This document shows positions 45,928-57,275 of a DNA stretch of 64,000 nucleotides, piece after piece (position 1 is the stretch's first letter; every line of letters starts with the position of its first letter). Source of the DNA: an uncultured Planctomycetota bacterium (GTDB lineage Bacteria; Planctomycetota; Phycisphaerae; Phycisphaerales; UBA5793); NCBI GenBank assembly GCA_900696685.1, contig CAADHA010000115.1, forward strand, positions 26,000-89,999, written 5' to 3'. The translations under genes and the position numbers were made by a program. The notes under the pieces are model-generated. The model was not told the DNA's origin. It searched no databases and worked only from the letters and a program-made list of their open reading frames with translations.

Positions 45928-46686
45928 TCACGCCTGCTCCCACGCCTCCACCAGCGCCGGCACGATCTCGCCCGCCAGGCCGAGCATCGAGTGATCGACG
46001 ATCTCCGTCGCCGGCGTCGGATCCCGGTTGATCTCGACGGTCACCGCGCCCGAAGACTTCGCGAAGTGGATGAATCCGGCCGCGGGATAGACGAGGGCGC
46101 TAGTGCCGATGGAGATGAAGACATCGCAGAACCCGGAGGCATGCTGGGCGGCGGACGCGGCGTCCTCGGGCAGCGCTTCACCGAACCACACGACGTTGGG
46201 CCGCAGCACGCCGCCGTGTCCGCTGGGCATCGGATGCTGCGGGAACGCCGGGCCGCGACACTCGATGATTCGCCCCGTCCGCGTGCAGCGCCAGTCGATG
46301 AGTGAGCCGTGTACCTCGATCACGTCAGTGCTGCCCGCCGCCTGGTGGAGGCGATCGACGTTCTGGGTGATGAGGGTGAATGTGCGGGCTCGCTCGATCA
46401 TGTGCCGCTGCCAGCGCGCCAGCGCGAGGTGCGCCGGGTTCGGCGTGCGCCTGAGCGCGTTGAGCCGCCGCTCGTCGTACCAGCGGGAGACCGTCTCAGG
46501 ATCGCGTGCGAACGCCTCGGGCGTGGCGAGTTGCATCGGGTCGTACTTCGCCCACAGTCCCGTGAGGGCGTCGCGGAAGGTCGGCACGCCGCTTTCCGCC
46601 GACACCCCCGCGCCGGTGAGCACGGCGATGTGCCTGGCATTCCGAAGCGCAGCGATGAGGTCGGAATCCAGCATCATTACAGTCAT
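45928..46686 (-). CDS. Sir2-family NAD-dependent protein deacylase
   Basis: This 252-residue sirtuin shows [31 protein letters not shown] and the catalytic VIEVHGS, plus [15 protein letters not shown] for NAD. The zinc module is unusual: the region [19 protein letters not shown] has only two cysteines, not the normal two CxxC pairs, and it continues [13 protein letters not shown] as in the family. It removes acyl groups from lysines, using NAD. The ATG at 46686 was chosen; ATGs three and four codons further in are alternatives. A CCCCACGA hairpin lies just upstream. Confidence 0.87.
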   Translation of the reverse strand: MTVMMLDSDLIAALRNARHIAVLTGAGVSAESGVPTFRDALTGLWAKYDPMQLATPEAFARDPETVSRWYDERRLNALRRTPNPAHLALARWQRHMIERARTFTLITQNVDRLHQAAGSTDVIEVHGSLIDWRCTRTGRIIECRGPAFPQHPMPSGHGGVLRPNVVWFGEALPEDAASAAQHASGFCDVFISIGTSALVYPAAGFIHFAKSSGAVTVEINRDPTPATEIVDHSMLGLAGEIVPALVEAWEQA

Positions 46687-46690
46687 TGTT

Positions 46691-46732
46691 CCCACGCCCA
46701 CGATGAGCGAGTCTTCGAGCGAATCGTGGGGT
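46691..46732. repeat. CCCCACGA hairpin repeat, reverse copy
   Basis: This is the exact reverse complement of copy B at 12514-12556 over the stem and loop (CCACGATGAGCGAGTCTTCG then AGCGAATCGTGGGG). It fills the gap between the carbamoyltransferase stop and the sirtuin start. Confidence 0.8.
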
Positions 46733-46743
46733 GATCGCGCTCC

Positions 46744-47748
46744 TCACTGCCGGTTCACAAGAAAATCCATCAGCGCCTTCTGCACGTGCAGGCGGTTCTC
46801 CGCTTCCTCGATTGCGATGCAGTTGGGAGAGTCGAGCACGGCATCGGTGGCCTTGATGTTCCGCCGCACGGGCAGGCAGTGGCTGAAGACGCCGTGGTTC
46901 GTCATAGACATCTTCTTCTCGTCCACGATGAAGTGCTTGAAACGGTCGCGGATGGGCTTCTCCGGCTCCCACTTGCCGAAGTAGGGCAGCGCGCCCCAAC
47001 TCTTCGCATACACAATGTCCGCGCCCTTGTACGCGCTCTCGATGTCGTGCGTCATGGCGAAGGTGCGGCCGTTTTCCTTCGTGTATTGCTTCGCAAGGCT
47101 CATGTAGCGATCGTCGAGGGCATACTCCGGCGTCGGGCACAGGAGCGTTACGTTCAGACCGAACTTGCTCGCGATGAGCAGCGCCGAGTTGGCCACGGCC
47201 GTGTTGAGCGGCCTGGGGTGATACGTCCAGGTGAGCAGGAACTTCTTCCCATCGCACTGGCCGCCCAAGCGCTCCTGAAGCGCGAGCATCAGCGCCAGTT
47301 CCTGGCAGGGGTGGGTGATCGTCTCCATGTTGATGACGGGCACCGTCGCGTAGCGGGCGAACTGCCGGATCACCCGATCCTCGCGGTCCACCGACCAGTC
47401 GATGAACTTGGGGAAGGCGCGCACCGCGATGCAGTCGCAGTAGCGCGAGAGGACGCGGGCCACCTCGGCGATGTGCTCCTCCGCCTCGCCGTCCATCACC
47501 ACGCCGTCGACGAACTCGATCGGCCAGGCGCCCTTGCCCGGCTCCAGCACGACCGCATGGGCGCCCATCTGAAAGGCGCCGATCTCGAAGCTGCTGCGCG
47601 TGCGAAGCGAGGGGTTGAAGAACAGCAGGGCGATGGTCTTGTCCTTGAGGCGCGGCTGAATGGGGTCCGCTTTGAGACGCTTCGCCTCATCGAGCAGGCG
47701 CTGGAGGTCCGCGCGTGACCAGTCGGCGGTGGTGAGGAAGTGTCGCAT
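46744..47748 (-). CDS. argF': N-acetyl-L-ornithine carbamoyltransferase
   Basis: This 334-residue transcarbamylase has the carbamoyl-phosphate loop [15 protein letters not shown], the proline-rich [12 protein letters not shown] with glutamate at about residue 78, and the late [13 protein letters not shown]. The wording follows Xanthomonas AOTCase closely; in that enzyme the glutamate selects N-acetylornithine, while succinylornithine enzymes have proline. Ordinary ornithine carbamoyltransferases lack this block. It therefore points to an arginine pathway running on acetylated intermediates. The start at 47748 begins [10 protein letters not shown] as in relatives. A triple hairpin array separates it from arsM upstream. 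Confidence 0.9.
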   Translation of the reverse strand: MRHFLTTADWSRADLQRLLDEAKRLKADPIQPRLKDKTIALLFFNPSLRTRSSFEIGAFQMGAHAVVLEPGKGAWPIEFVDGVVMDGEAEEHIAEVARVLSRYCDCIAVRAFPKFIDWSVDREDRVIRQFARYATVPVINMETITHPCQELALMLALQERLGGQCDGKKFLLTWTYHPRPLNTAVANSALLIASKFGLNVTLLCPTPEYALDDRYMSLAKQYTKENGRTFAMTHDIESAYKGADIVYAKSWGALPYFGKWEPEKPIRDRFKHFIVDEKKMSMTNHGVFSHCLPVRRNIKATDAVLDSPNCIAIEEAENRLHVQKALMDFLVNRQ

Positions 47749-47775
47749 GGAGCATCGTATGCCTCTTGCGAAAGA

Positions 47776-47887
47776 CACCCCACGAATCGCAGAGCCTCAT
47801 CGTGGGCGTGGACGCACCCCACGAATCGCAGAGCCTCATCGTGGGCGTGGACGCACCCCACGAATCGCAGAGCCTCATCGTGGGCGT
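47776..47887. repeat. Triple tandem CCCCACGA hairpin, 39-bp unit
   Basis: The three units (47776-47814, 47815-47853, 47854-47887, the last cut at 34 bp) are identical where they overlap. Each has a CCCCACGA...TCGTGGG stem and matches copy A at 12475-12510 except for one base. The array starts 27 bp upstream of the carbamoyltransferase start and ends one base before the arsM stop. Confidence 0.88.
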
Positions 47888-47888
47888 C

Positions 47889-48770
47889 TCAGGATTTGCG
47901 CGCGTACACGCTGATGCTGGCAATCTTGCCGCGGGCGCGGCGGGCCATCTGCGCGACGTCAACATCGCCCGAGCCGCCGCAACAGGATGGGGCGCAGCAG
48001 CCGCCCGATTTGGCGGCCGGAGCCGCGCTCGGCTCGACGATCTCGCTCTCGATGAGCGCCTCAAGTTGAACGTCGTCGTAGATGTGCCGGGTGCGCACCT
48101 GCACGTCCGTCATGCCGGCCTGGCGCAGGCCGTCGAGGTAGTCCTTCTCGCTGATCGCGCCGGCGACGCAGGAGTTATACAACGCCTGGTTGCGCCGAAG
48201 TTCCTCGGGCAGGTTCTCAACGACGATGTCGGAGACGAGCATGCGGCCGCCGGGCTTGAGAACGCGAGCAATCTCGGCAAAGACGCGGTCCTTCTCGGGC
48301 GAGAGGTTGATGACGCAGTTGGAGATGACCCAGTCCACCGTACCGCTCTCAACGGGCAGACTCTCGATGAGACCCTTGCGGACTTCAACGTAGTCGCTCA
48401 CGCCGGCCGCGGCGATGTTGCCGCGAGCGCGCTCGATCATGGCGTCGGTCATGTCGATGCCGATGACGCGGCCCGTCGGCCCGGTCTTCTTCGCGGCGAT
48501 GAGCAGGTCGATGCCGGCGCCGCTGCCGAGGTCGATGACGGTGTCGCCCTCGCGGACTTCGCTGAAGGCGAGGGGGTTGCCGCAGCCGAAGGAGTTCTCG
48601 ACGGCGTCGGCCGGGAGGTCGTTCAGTTCGCGGCCGTAGCCGGCGCTCCTGACGACCACACCCTTCTGCGCCGGCTGCATTCCGCCGCAGCAACCCGCAC
48701 CGGGAGTGGTGACAGCGCGAGTGTAGGACTCGGAGACATGGCTGCGGATTTCATCCTGGCGGGTGGTCAT
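47889..48770 (-). CDS. arsM: Arsenite S-adenosylmethionine methyltransferase
   Basis: This 293-residue SAM methyltransferase has VIDLGSGAGIDLLIAAKK for SAM. It also has the three cysteines needed to bind As(III): FGCGNP, ISNCVINL and YNSCVAG. A cysteine-rich tail (SGGCCAPSCCGG) near the C terminus may add metal binding. ArsM methylates arsenite to methylated, often volatile, forms as detoxification. The start at 48770 follows AAAGGAA. It lies 43 bp after arsR on the same strand, so the pair is probably one arsenic-inducible operon. Confidence 0.93.
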   Translation of the reverse strand: MTTRQDEIRSHVSESYTRAVTTPGAGCCGGMQPAQKGVVVRSAGYGRELNDLPADAVENSFGCGNPLAFSEVREGDTVIDLGSGAGIDLLIAAKKTGPTGRVIGIDMTDAMIERARGNIAAAGVSDYVEVRKGLIESLPVESGTVDWVISNCVINLSPEKDRVFAEIARVLKPGGRMLVSDIVVENLPEELRRNQALYNSCVAGAISEKDYLDGLRQAGMTDVQVRTRHIYDDVQLEALIESEIVEPSAAPAAKSGGCCAPSCCGGSGDVDVAQMARRARGKIASISVYARKS

Positions 48771-48813
48771 GGCAGAAGTTCCTTTCAAGGAAAGAAAGAG
48801 AGAGCGAAGTAAC

Positions 48814-49305
48814 CTAACGGGACGTGTGTCGGGAGGTGCGGGGTCGGCCCCGCCGGGACGCTGGTTTCGCGGCCTGATCGATGGCGGCAGAGCCGCACGA
48901 CTCGGCGCTGCACCGGCAGTTCTCGAGGGCGCCGGCGATTCCGCGAAGGAGCGGCACAAGGCGCTCGAAGCGGACGCGATAGAAGACCTCCTTGCCGCGC
49001 TTCTGCGCTTCGAGCGCCCCGGCGTCTCGGAGGGTCGCGAGGTGGCGCGAGACGACGGAGAGATCGACGGGGCAGCAGGCGTTGAGTTCGCCCACGCTGC
49101 AGGGCCGGCCGCAGGCGGCCAGGCGCATGAGCAGGGCGAGTCGGTTGCCGTCGGCCAGGGCTCGGAAGAGCCTGGGGTCGAGGAGATCGGCCAGTTCCGG
49201 GCAGCAGGGCTCAGCGGACGATGAGGGTGCGGCCGCCTTCGACTTCAGGGGTCGTCGCACGCGGGCGGGCCGGGGGGCCGGGCTGTTTCCATGTGCTTGC
49301 ATCAT
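48814..49305 (-). CDS. arsR: ArsR-family arsenic-responsive repressor
   Basis: This 163-residue winged-helix repressor shows LFRALADGNRLALLMRLAAC, NACCPVDLSVVSRHLATLRD (recognition helix) and KRGKEVFYRVRFE (wing). Cysteine pairs PCCPEL, NACCPV and a C-terminal NCRCSAESC supply possible As(III) ligands. The two ATGs at 49305 and 49302 are both possible. A consensus promoter places the transcription start at or next to 49305, so the mRNA may be leaderless. It should repress itself and arsM. Confidence 0.9.
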   Translation of the reverse strand: MMQAHGNSPAPRPARVRRPLKSKAAAPSSSAEPCCPELADLLDPRLFRALADGNRLALLMRLAACGRPCSVGELNACCPVDLSVVSRHLATLRDAGALEAQKRGKEVFYRVRFERLVPLLRGIAGALENCRCSAESCGSAAIDQAAKPASRRGRPRTSRHTSR

Positions 49306-49311
49306 TGTGCA

Positions 49312-49340
49312 AGTATACATACGATAGAGCCTCCTGTCAA
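49312..49340 (-). promoter_or_regulatory. Consensus sigma70-type promoter of arsR-arsM
   Basis: On the minus strand a perfect TTGACA (49340-49335) is followed by exactly 17 bp and TATACT (49317-49312). The predicted start point is about 49305, the A of the first arsR ATG. The -10 region includes a GTATAC dyad where ArsR could bind. Confidence 0.8.
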
Positions 49341-49450
49341 GTTCCCGGGGCCCGGAAAAAAAGATGAGAAGCGAAATCATCGGGGAGGAGCGGGCCCCGT
49401 GCGTCAATGCCGTCGCCGCCCGTCCTCGCGTATCATGCACCGGAGCGAAT

Positions 49451-49524
49451 GCCCCGGTAGCTCAGTTGGACAGAGCAGCCGCCTTCTAAGCGGCAGGTCG
49501 CGCGTTCGAGTCGCGCCTGGGGCG
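49451..49524 (+). tRNA. tRNA-Arg(TCT)
   Basis: The cloverleaf is complete at 74 nt. Acceptor GCCCCGG pairs with CTGGGGC (one G-U), with discriminator G. The anticodon stem GCCGC/GCGGC holds loop CTTCTAA with anticodon TCT at 49485-49487. CCA is not encoded. It reads AGA codons. Confidence 0.96.
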
Positions 49525-49582
49525 TTTGAGGACTCGCACGTGCCGCTGACCCCTTCCGGGCATCAGCGGCCGCAAGAAAACC

Positions 49583-49610
49583 GCGATGGCCGCGCCGACG
49601 CGGCCATCGC
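49583..49610 (-). terminator. Perfect 12-bp hairpin after the subtilisin gene
   Basis: GCGATGGCCGCG and CGCGGCCATCGC pair perfectly around CCGA. It lies 26 bp past the stop of the minus-strand protease gene. TTTTC follows on the minus strand, as in an intrinsic terminator. Confidence 0.8.
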
Positions 49611-49635
49611 GCATTCAAAGCGAGGAATCCCCCCC

Positions 49636-51684
49636 TCAGCGTACGCCGATCACGTCGATGTCATCCACGTACAGATAGTCGCTCGTGGCGTTCATGTCGG
49701 CGTCGAATGCGATCCGGAAGTTGTTGGTCATCGCGAATCCCGACAGGTCAATGTCGAAGAAGCGGTAGACGTTGTTTCCGTCGGCGCTCGTGAGCGTCCT
49801 CACGAGGGTGTAGTTGACGCCGTTGGGGCTGACCCAGACCTCTGCCCGGTCGCCGGACTCGAATGACGACACCTTGGCCCAGAACGTGAGGCGCACGGAG
49901 GAAGCGCCGGTAAGGTCAACGCGCCGCTCCATGTATCCGGTGCTGCGACGAAGGCGGACGTGCCCGTCGCCCGTGTGCGGGTTGTCTCGCCTCCACTGAA
50001 GCGCGATGTCGCCGCTGGTCATCCAGGAACCGATCCACGACCCGGTTCCGCCTGAGAAATTGCGCGACTCGAAGCCGTCGAAGGCGAGAGATGTGGGCTG
50101 CCCGCCCGGATCGGTGACGGAGATGGTCACCGAGTCCGTGTCAGTCGCGCCGCCGTCGTCGGTGACTCGAACCGTCGCGTTGTAGATGCCGGGTGAGGTA
50201 TATGTTACAGCAGCGAAGGGATTGGCCCCGGTGGAGAGGTCATATGTGCCATTGCCGTCGAAGTCCCACGAGAAGTCCACGATGCTGCCGTCAGGATCGC
50301 TGCTGGCGGACGCATCAAAGGAGACATTGAGAGGCGCAGCGCCGTTGAGCGGGGCGGCCGCGAGCGCTGCAACGGGCGGCTGGTTGCCGCCGCCGCCGGT
50401 CAGCAGCAGCGAGCCGTTCACGTTGATTCGCCCATAGCCGAAGGTGTTGTCCACGCCTGATGAACCAAGGTCGTCGGCTCCACCCTTGAGAATCGCCTCG
50501 ACTTCTGCAGAGGTCAGCGCCGGGTCGGCGGACCAGATCAGGGCCGCAAGCCCGGCCGTCAGCGGAGTCGCGAAACTCGTTCCGCTCACCGAGGCATAGG
50601 CGTTGTCGCTGCCCGAGTCGGTCGTGAAGACGCTCACGCCCGGCGCCACGAGGTCGACGAACTGGCCGTACGCGGAGAAGGAGGCCTTGTTGTCATTGAT
50701 GTCGGAGGCGCCGACCACGACGATGTCGTCGTTGTCGCGGTTGCCGAAGGTGAGATTGCGGTTGTCGTTGCCGGCGGCCCAGACGAGCAGCCCGCCGAGC
50801 GAGCGGATGTATGTCGCCGTGGTCAGGTTTGACGAACTGTCTACGCCGCTGTAGGAGACGCTGGCGACCTTATCGCCATTCTCGACGGCGGTGCGGGCCG
50901 CGTGCTGAAGCGTCGAGAGCGACGACCCGCCGCCGGTGCTGTTGGAGACGCGGAGCATGCGGTGGCTGAGGTTCCAGCCGACGCCGGCGATGCCGACACT
51001 GTTGTCGCCGTTGGCCGCGGCACAGCCCGTCGTCATCGTGCCGTGCGGGTGAATCGGGCCGATCGCCCCGCCCTGATTCTCCCAGAGACGATCGACGGCG
51101 TTGTAGCCGAGGAGGCGATGCTGCCGAAAGTCCTCGTGCGTGGTGCGGATGCCGGTGTCGCAGATGCCCACGCTCACGGAAGGGCCGCCTGTATGGATGT
51201 TCCAACCCGCGCAGGAGTCCATGTTGGTGTGGTGCCATTGGCTCGAGAATCGCGAGTCGTTCGGGCAGCCGAGGGGATAGACGATCCAGTCCGGCTCGGC
51301 GTACTGGATCGCGCTGCCGGCCCGCAGGTCCGCAGCGACGTCATTCTCGGTCGAACCGTCCGGGACGAGAATCACGTACTCGTCGGTCTGCGGGATGTAT
51401 TCGACGAGCGGGTAGCGGTTGATGGCCGCACGCGCTTGTGCGAGGCGCTCGCGCGCGGCGCGGGCGCCCAGGCCGCTCTCGATCCACTGGTCGAACTGGA
51501 TCGGCCGGACGATCATCCGGCCCGAGAACTCGCGATCGCCCGGAACGGCAACGAAGTGCGGTGGTCCCTGGTTCATTACGGCATTCGGGGTGACCTGTGC
51601 TGCAGCGGCCAGAGCGCCGGTCGCAAGCATTGCCGACGCAAGGGCAAGGATGCGGCGCGGGACAAACGAATTGACGAACGTCAT
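49636..51684 (-). CDS. Secreted subtilisin-like serine protease with PKD domain
   Basis: This 682-residue protein has a signal peptide (RRILALASAMLATGALAAAA), a propeptide-like segment with EYVILVPDG and YAEPDWIVYP, then a peptidase S8 domain. The triad lies in GICDTGIRTTHED (Asp), HPHGTMTTG (His) and VSGTSFATPLTAG (Ser), with the oxyanion asparagine in WAAGNDN. A PKD domain follows (FDASASSDPDGSIVDFSWDF), then a C-terminal beta-sandwich of about 150 residues without a sorting tail. It is probably exported to degrade protein. The start at 51684 has GGAGG eight bases before it. Confidence 0.93.
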   Translation of the reverse strand: MTFVNSFVPRRILALASAMLATGALAAAAQVTPNAVMNQGPPHFVAVPGDREFSGRMIVRPIQFDQWIESGLGARAARERLAQARAAINRYPLVEYIPQTDEYVILVPDGSTENDVAADLRAGSAIQYAEPDWIVYPLGCPNDSRFSSQWHHTNMDSCAGWNIHTGGPSVSVGICDTGIRTTHEDFRQHRLLGYNAVDRLWENQGGAIGPIHPHGTMTTGCAAANGDNSVGIAGVGWNLSHRMLRVSNSTGGGSSLSTLQHAARTAVENGDKVASVSYSGVDSSSNLTTATYIRSLGGLLVWAAGNDNRNLTFGNRDNDDIVVVGASDINDNKASFSAYGQFVDLVAPGVSVFTTDSGSDNAYASVSGTSFATPLTAGLAALIWSADPALTSAEVEAILKGGADDLGSSGVDNTFGYGRINVNGSLLLTGGGGNQPPVAALAAAPLNGAAPLNVSFDASASSDPDGSIVDFSWDFDGNGTYDLSTGANPFAAVTYTSPGIYNATVRVTDDGGATDTDSVTISVTDPGGQPTSLAFDGFESRNFSGGTGSWIGSWMTSGDIALQWRRDNPHTGDGHVRLRRSTGYMERRVDLTGASSVRLTFWAKVSSFESGDRAEVWVSPNGVNYTLVRTLTSADGNNVYRFFDIDLSGFAMTNNFRIAFDADMNATSDYLYVDDIDVIGVR

Positions 51685-51799
51685 GGCAACAACCTCCACA
51701 AGGTGAGAGAACGGGAGTGGACGCATCGAAACGTCTGGTGGGCCAACCGACGGCCACCCGCAGAGAGAAGCCACGAACGCGTTGCGCCGCCGTGTTTCC

Positions 51800-51828
51800 A
51801 CACTACCACAACCCGGTCTGAGTGTCAA
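51800..51828 (-). promoter_or_regulatory. Possible promoter of the subtilisin gene
   Basis: On the minus strand TTGACA (51828-51823) is followed by 17 bp and TAGTGT (51805-51800), a weak -10. It would give a leader of about 110 nt. The 317-bp gap 51685-52001 holds divergent leaders for this gene and the M3 peptidase; nothing else is visible there. Confidence 0.4.
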
Positions 51829-52001
51829 TAGAAAACTGCGCGAATCTAGCAGATCGCGCACCTGCGTGCGCCCGGACGGGCTGCCGGAGGCCGACGCGGC
51901 GCGGCCTGCGGCTCTATGATGTTCCTTGGGTGAGGTAATAGGTCCAAGGCCGTACGAACGCGCCCCGACCGTACACACCCGCTTTTCAAGGAGATTGAAC
52001 C

Positions 52002-54140
<2,139 letters not shown>

Positions 54141-54252
54141 AACCCGCTGCCTCGCAACTCGCCCTACGCCCGCGATGCGCAAGACTTCGAGCGAATCGCG
54201 AGGCGCTTCGGGCACGACCTTGCCTGAATGACCGGGACGAAAGGCGGACGAA

Positions 54253-54726
54253 ATGGAAATGATCTCCCCGGAAGAGAAGCAGAAACTCGTCGACCAGTTG
54301 GAGGAACTCAAGGCCAGGCGGCCCGAGATCAGCAGGCGAATTGCCGAGGCGCGCGAACTGGGCGATCTCAAGGAGAACGCCGACTACCACGCCGCGCGCG
54401 AGGACCAGGGCGTGATGGAGGCGCGCATCCGGCAACTCGAAGAGAGGCTGAGCAAGGCGGTTGTCGCCGGCGCCGGCGCCAGCGTCCCCGACGACATGGT
54501 CTTCCTCGGCGCCACCGTCAGACTCCGCAACGTGGACAACGAGCAGGAGATGCTCTACCGCCTCGTCGGCGAAGCCTCGGGCCGGTTCAGCGAGGAGATC
54601 ATCGAAGTCACCGCCACTTCGCCGATGGGTTCATCGCTCATGCGGGCGCGCGTCGGGGAGATCATCCGCGTCGACCTGCCGCGCGGCGTGCGCCGCTTCG
54701 AAGTGGTCGAGATCGTCGTCGAGTAA
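54253..54726 (+). CDS. greA: Transcription elongation factor GreA
   Basis: This 157-residue protein has an N-terminal coiled coil with [18 protein letters not shown], whose tip acidic residues stimulate RNA cleavage by stalled RNA polymerase. A C-terminal FKBP-like domain follows, ending [20 protein letters not shown]. Length and motifs are normal. It lies 112 bp after the peptidase gene and 21 bp before the carboxypeptidase gene. Confidence 0.95.
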   Translation: MEMISPEEKQKLVDQLEELKARRPEISRRIAEARELGDLKENADYHAAREDQGVMEARIRQLEERLSKAVVAGAGASVPDDMVFLGATVRLRNVDNEQEMLYRLVGEASGRFSEEIIEVTATSPMGSSLMRARVGEIIRVDLPRGVRRFEVVEIVVE

Positions 54727-54747
54727 TCCAACACATCGAGGTGCAGC

Positions 54748-56310
54748 ATGGGTGGATGGTCCGGTCTGCGGCGGCGGTCAATCGAGTCGTTGGTCCTCGC
54801 GGCGGCGATGGGATCCGCGGCGCTGGTCGGACTGGCGCAGGAGCAGGGTCAGGCGGCCGCTCCGCCCGCCGAAGAGAAGCCCACGCCCGTCAAGGCTGAA
54901 TGGAGCAAGGATCTCGTCTCGACGCATCACACCATCACCATCGGCGGCGCCGAGGTCGCCTACACCGCCACCGCCGGCACCATGGCGCTGATTGAAGAGT
55001 CCGGCAAGGCGCGGGCGAACCTCTTCTTCGTCGCCTACATCCGCGACGGTATTGAGGACACGGCCAGGCGCCCGATCACCTTCACCTTCAACGGCGGGCC
55101 GGGATCATCCTCCGTCTGGCTCCACCTTGGCCTCTTCGGCCCGAAGCGCGTGGTCATGAACGACGACGCCACGCCCGTTCCGCCGCCGTTTCAACTCGTG
55201 GACAACGAACATTCCCTGCTCGACGTGTCTGACTTCGTCTTCATCGACCCGGTGACGACCGGCTACAGCCGCGCGGCCGAGGGAGTGAACGTGAGCGAGT
55301 TTCACGGCGTCAATGAGGACGTCGAGTCCGTCGGCGAGTTCATCCGGCTCTACACGACGCGCTTCAAGCGATGGGATTCGCCGAAGTTCCTGGCTGGAGA
55401 GAGTTACGGCACAACTCGCGCCGCGGGCCTCTCGGGCCACCTCCAGGGACGGCACGGCATGTACCTCAACGGCATCATGCTCATCTCCTCGATCCTCGAG
55501 TTCCAGACGGCGCGCTTCGACGTCGGCAACGATCTGCCCTGCGTCCTGTTTCTGCCGACGTATTGCGCCACGGCGTGGTACCACGGCCGGCTTGACGACA
55601 TGCTCCAGCGCAATCTTCGCGCCACGCTCGACGAGGTCGAGAAGTTTGCCCTCGGCGAGTACGCCCAGGGGCTTCTGCTGGGCGATCGCCTCGGCGCCGA
55701 GGAGCAGGCGCGCCTCGCGGCCAAGGTCGCCCGCTACTGCGGCGTGTCGCAGGAGTTCGTCGAACAGTGCAACCTTCGGCCGAGCATCGGACGCTTCGCC
55801 AAGGAACTGCGGCGTGATGAGCGGCGCACCGTCGGCCGCCTCGACAGCCGCTTTGTCGGCATCGACCGCGACGCCGCGGGCGACGGCTATTCCTACGACC
55901 CGAGTTACGCCGCCATCCAGGGGCCTTACTCAGCCGCGCTCAACCACTACGTACGCAGCACGCTCGGCTACGAGAACGATCTGCCCTACGAGATTCTCAC
56001 CGGCCGCGTGCAGCCGTGGAGTTACGGCCGCAATCAGAACCAGTACCTCAACGTCGCCGAGACGCTGCGCAGCGCGATGACGCAGAACCCCTCGCTGCGT
56101 GTCTTTGTGGCCAACGGCTACTACGACCTCGCCACGCCCTACTTCGCAACCGAGCACACGTTCAATCACATGAGTCTCGATCCGTCGATTCGCGGAAATG
56201 TGACGATGTCCTACTACGAGTCGGGGCACATGATGTACATCCACGGCCCGTCGCTGCGCCGGCTCGCGGATGACCTGCGGTCCTTCGTGGGCCGGGCGCT
56301 CAGCCGGTAG
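54748..56310 (+). CDS. Secreted S10-family serine carboxypeptidase
   Basis: This 520-residue protein has a signal peptide ending near LVGLAQEQG, then an S10 carboxypeptidase fold. FNGGPGSSS forms the oxyanion region, the nucleophile is in GESYGTTRAAGLS, the aspartate in NGYYDLATP and the histidine in ESGHMMYIH. It removes C-terminal residues from peptides, completing a set of exported peptidases with the M3 and S8 enzymes. Its last 11 bases overlap the tail of the convergent sulfotransferase gene. Confidence 0.92.
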   Translation: MGGWSGLRRRSIESLVLAAAMGSAALVGLAQEQGQAAAPPAEEKPTPVKAEWSKDLVSTHHTITIGGAEVAYTATAGTMALIEESGKARANLFFVAYIRDGIEDTARRPITFTFNGGPGSSSVWLHLGLFGPKRVVMNDDATPVPPPFQLVDNEHSLLDVSDFVFIDPVTTGYSRAAEGVNVSEFHGVNEDVESVGEFIRLYTTRFKRWDSPKFLAGESYGTTRAAGLSGHLQGRHGMYLNGIMLISSILEFQTARFDVGNDLPCVLFLPTYCATAWYHGRLDDMLQRNLRATLDEVEKFALGEYAQGLLLGDRLGAEEQARLAAKVARYCGVSQEFVEQCNLRPSIGRFAKELRRDERRTVGRLDSRFVGIDRDAAGDGYSYDPSYAAIQGPYSAALNHYVRSTLGYENDLPYEILTGRVQPWSYGRNQNQYLNVAETLRSAMTQNPSLRVFVANGYYDLATPYFATEHTFNHMSLDPSIRGNVTMSYYESGHMMYIHGPSLRRLADDLRSFVGRALSR

Positions 56311-57184
56311 TCGTCGTTCGCGTGCGGCGATCCGTCTCGCCGCAGATGCTGCGGATCATCTGCACTTCCTCGTCTGTGAATCCCTTGTAGGAGGCGTGCG
56401 TCTGGGGCCGGACGTCCGCCACGTCGATAGGAATTTCCGGCCGGTCGGCGCCGATGTGCTCGAACAGGCGCCGCATCGTCGCGGCCGGGTCGGCGAGAAG
56501 GCTCTCGTAGCGCAGCAGCATGACCTGTCCCGGATGAGTCGCGGCATACTTCTCGCCGCGCTCGACAAGGAGATTCCAGAGATGCGCCCGCCTTGCAAGG
56601 GGCGACGCATCGGCAGGGATCTCGGCATACATGCGCCGCCACAGGCCCTGGGTCGGATCGTCGAGGCCCGGCTGCCAGCCGTAAGTCGTCTCGCGCCACG
56701 AGCGGATGGTGTCCATCGGATCACGGGCGAGGACGATGACCTTGAGTTGGGGCCAGCCTTCAACGAGTTCGGGCAGGAACTCCATGAATGAGATGGGATG
56801 CTTGACGCCGACGCAGAGTGGCCGATTGCGGTCGATGGTGACGGGGACGTCGCGGCGGATCGCGCCGCGGTGGGCGGTGTCCGTGGTGGGGCGCGAGGGA
56901 TCCTTTCGATCGACCTTGGTGGACATGGTCCCGCGGCGCACCGCCTGCCGCGCGAGGGAGTTCATGTAGCCGCGCAGCAGTCGAGCCGGATCGCCGCGCG
57001 CCAGCAGGGGATCGCCGACGACGACCGGCTCGTTCGCGACGAGAACGTTGTCCTTGCGGGTGAGAAGGGCGGTGAGCAGGCTCGTGCCGCTGCGCGGCGG
57101 TCCGGTGAGGATGAAGGGCTTGATCTCGATGCCGGGCGAGCGATTCGACTCGATCGCGCGCAGCCACAAGGCCCGAAGACGCAT
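56300..57184 (-). CDS. Sulfotransferase-family protein
   Basis: This 294-residue protein has the PAPS 5' phosphosulfate loop FILTGPPRSGTSLLTALL near the N terminus. The 3' phosphate-binding KVIVLARDPMDTIRSW lies in the middle, followed by VMLLRYESLLADPAATMRRL, as in the sulfotransferase_3 group. The acceptor is unknown; planctomycetes carry many such genes. The start at 57184 was chosen; the frame is open to 57397 but would overlap the next gene. It overlaps the S10 gene tail to tail. Confidence 0.85.
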   Translation of the reverse strand: MRLRALWLRAIESNRSPGIEIKPFILTGPPRSGTSLLTALLTRKDNVLVANEPVVVGDPLLARGDPARLLRGYMNSLARQAVRRGTMSTKVDRKDPSRPTTDTAHRGAIRRDVPVTIDRNRPLCVGVKHPISFMEFLPELVEGWPQLKVIVLARDPMDTIRSWRETTYGWQPGLDDPTQGLWRRMYAEIPADASPLARRAHLWNLLVERGEKYAATHPGQVMLLRYESLLADPAATMRRLFEHIGADRPEIPIDVADVRPQTHASYKGFTDEEVQMIRSICGETDRRTRTTTTG

Positions 57185-57275
57185 CTTGTACACCAGCGAC
57201 GATCTGAACTTCAGCCGGGCCACTGCTGGGCGATTATTCGGCAGCCGCAGGCGACAATCGACCGGCCCGCGCCGA

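Noticed and set aside
47776..47887. Tandem repeat considered as a small CRISPR array
   Set aside because: The units abut directly with no unique spacers, and no cas gene is in the window.
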